A stretch of 64,000 nucleotides of DNA from Teredinibacter turnerae T7901 (GTDB taxonomy: Bacteria; Pseudomonadota; Gammaproteobacteria; Pseudomonadales; Cellvibrionaceae): the NCBI RefSeq assembly GCF_000023025.1, contig NC_012997.1, forward strand, positions 356,764-420,763, written 5' to 3'. The translations under genes were made by a program, and so were the position numbers. Under the pieces are notes generated by a model. The model was not told the DNA's origin. It ran no database searches and was given only the letters and a program-made list of their open reading frames with translations. Shown here piece after piece: positions 63,123 to 64,000 of the stretch (positions within the stretch are counted from its first letter, which is position 1; each line of letters begins with the position of its first letter).

Positions 63123-64000
63123 ATGAGTATTACTAAGCAGGAATTCGCGCGTCGGCGCAAAACCCTAATGGCTCAGATGGAGCCAAACAGCATCGCGATT
63201 GTACCCGCGGCGAAAGAGAAAAACCGTTCACGGGATACTGACTTTCCGTTCCGCCAGGACAACGACTTTTTTTATTTAACGGGTTTTTCCGAGCCGGCAG
63301 CGGTATTGGTCCTGGTTCCTGAGCGTGAGCATGGCGAGTTTGTGTTGTTCTGCCGTGAAAAAGATATAGAGAAAGAAATCTGGGACGGCTACCGCGCAGG
63401 TCCAGAGGGCGCCTGTAAAGATTTCGGCGCGGACGACGCTTTTCCCATCGACGATATCGACGATATTTTGCCTGGCTTGATTGAAGGCCGCGAACGCGTT
63501 TACTACGCGATGGGCAAGGACGCCGATTTTGATCGCCGCGTGATGGGCTGGGTAAACCAGATTCGCGCCCAGGTACGCGCGGGTGCGATTCCACCCGGCG
63601 AATTTCTCGATCTCGATCACCATCTCCACGATATGCGCCTGTTTAAAAGTGCGGCTGAGCTGCGTCTGATGGAGAAGGCCGCAGAGATATCTGCCGCTGC
63701 GCACACGCAGGCGATGAAAACCTGCGCTGCGGGTCGCTTCGAGTACGAATTGGAAGCTGAAATAAAATACGTATGCGCGCTCAACGGCGGCCGCGAACAG
63801 GCGTACAACTCCATCGTTGGCGGCGGTCGCAATGCGTGTGTATTGCATTACGTTGAAAACAATCAGAAGTTGAAGTCTGGCGATCTGGTCTTAATCGACG
63901 CTGGTTGTGAATACGAAAATTACGCGTCTGATATTACCCGCACCTTCCCGGTGAGCGGTAAATTCTCCGCAGAGCAAAAAGCGATCTACGAGATTGTGTT
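63123..64000 (+). CDS. pepP: Xaa-Pro aminopeptidase (3' end outside window)
   Basis: Removes N-terminal residues preceding proline. The 292 visible residues start MSITKQEFARRRKTLMAQM and cover the N-terminal domain (FRQDNDFFYLTGFSEPAAVL) and the beginning of the pita-bread catalytic domain, including the metal-binding Asp pair in IDAGCEYENYASDITRTFPV and the earlier VGGGRNACVLHY with an active-site His. The frame is open to the right edge; about a third of the protein is missing. Confidence 0.93.
   Translation, partial: MSITKQEFARRRKTLMAQMEPNSIAIVPAAKEKNRSRDTDFPFRQDNDFFYLTGFSEPAAVLVLVPEREHGEFVLFCREKDIEKEIWDGYRAGPEGACKDFGADDAFPIDDIDDILPGLIEGRERVYYAMGKDADFDRRVMGWVNQIRAQVRAGAIPPGEFLDLDHHLHDMRLFKSAAELRLMEKAAEISAAAHTQAMKTCAAGRFEYELEAEIKYVCALNGGREQAYNSIVGGGRNACVLHYVENNQKLKSGDLVLIDAGCEYENYASDITRTFPVSGKFSAEQKAIYEIV

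Overview
The window reads as chromosomal DNA of a marine-type gammaproteobacterium, most likely a Cellvibrionaceae/Teredinibacter-like cellulose degrader. This placement is inferred from gene content and order; no database search was run. The supporting signs are a secreted GH12 cellulase, a DraT/DraG pair (the switch that ADP-ribosylates nitrogenase Fe protein, so nitrogen fixation is expected elsewhere in the genome), large surface lipoproteins with beta-helix and FG-GAP folds, and Pseudomonas-like housekeeping blocks (HAD-rppH-ptsP, lgt-thyA-folA, mutY-yggX, zapA-6S RNA-fthC opposite ygfB-pepP). No insertion sequence, prophage, CRISPR array, rRNA or tRNA was recognised.

Layout. 1-2.8 kb: the glyoxylate shunt (3' part of glcB, then aceA). 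3-6.2 kb: a pirin, an FMN reductase, and divergent draT/draG. 6.2-12.3 kb: accessory surface genes (a cadherin-like/beta-helix/beta-trefoil lipoprotein, an FG-GAP propeller lipoprotein, a membrane protein and a small secreted protein). 12.3-13 kb: a 58-aa basic protein too short for routine ORF calling, and a candidate structured RNA on the minus strand with its own promoter and terminator. 13-18.2 kb: MATE pump, mdaB, an odd LDH/MDH-family enzyme, the GH12 cellulase, yggX and mutY. 18.4-28 kb: gcvT-gcvH, HDOD, imelysin and HAD genes, then rppH-ptsP, lgt-thyA-folA.

28.3-33.5 kb is a six-gene energy-transduction operon: DUF3450, a long TtpC-like ExbB, a short ExbB, ExbD, TonB and a TPR protein. 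It probably powers TonB-dependent uptake of polysaccharide fragments, iron or both. 33.9-41.1 kb holds ilvD, a response regulator with TPRs, and argA-argE-phzF, all on the minus strand. 41.2-50 kb holds a lone GspE/PilB-type ATPase, pflB without an adjacent activase, a NadD-like nucleotidyltransferase, an MscS channel and a sugar-porter MFS. 49.9-55.3 kb (minus strand): a hypothetical membrane-anchored protein, an AmpG-like MFS, a periplasmic GDPD and ilvA. 55.5-60 kb: rpiA, serA, and feoAB behind a Fur-box-like site. 60.4-64 kb: a 48-aa membrane peptide with its own terminator, fthC, 6S RNA, zapA, a ZapB-like coiled coil, ygfB and the start of pepP.

Most of the window is ordinary core metabolism. 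The items most worth a second look are the divergent draT/draG pair, the LDH-family enzyme whose cofactor and substrate positions are both changed, the candidate RNA near 12.8 kb, the structured intergenic region at 33.6-33.9 kb, the TonB/DUF3450 operon with repeats upstream, and the imelysin-like lipoprotein that lacks the motif histidine.
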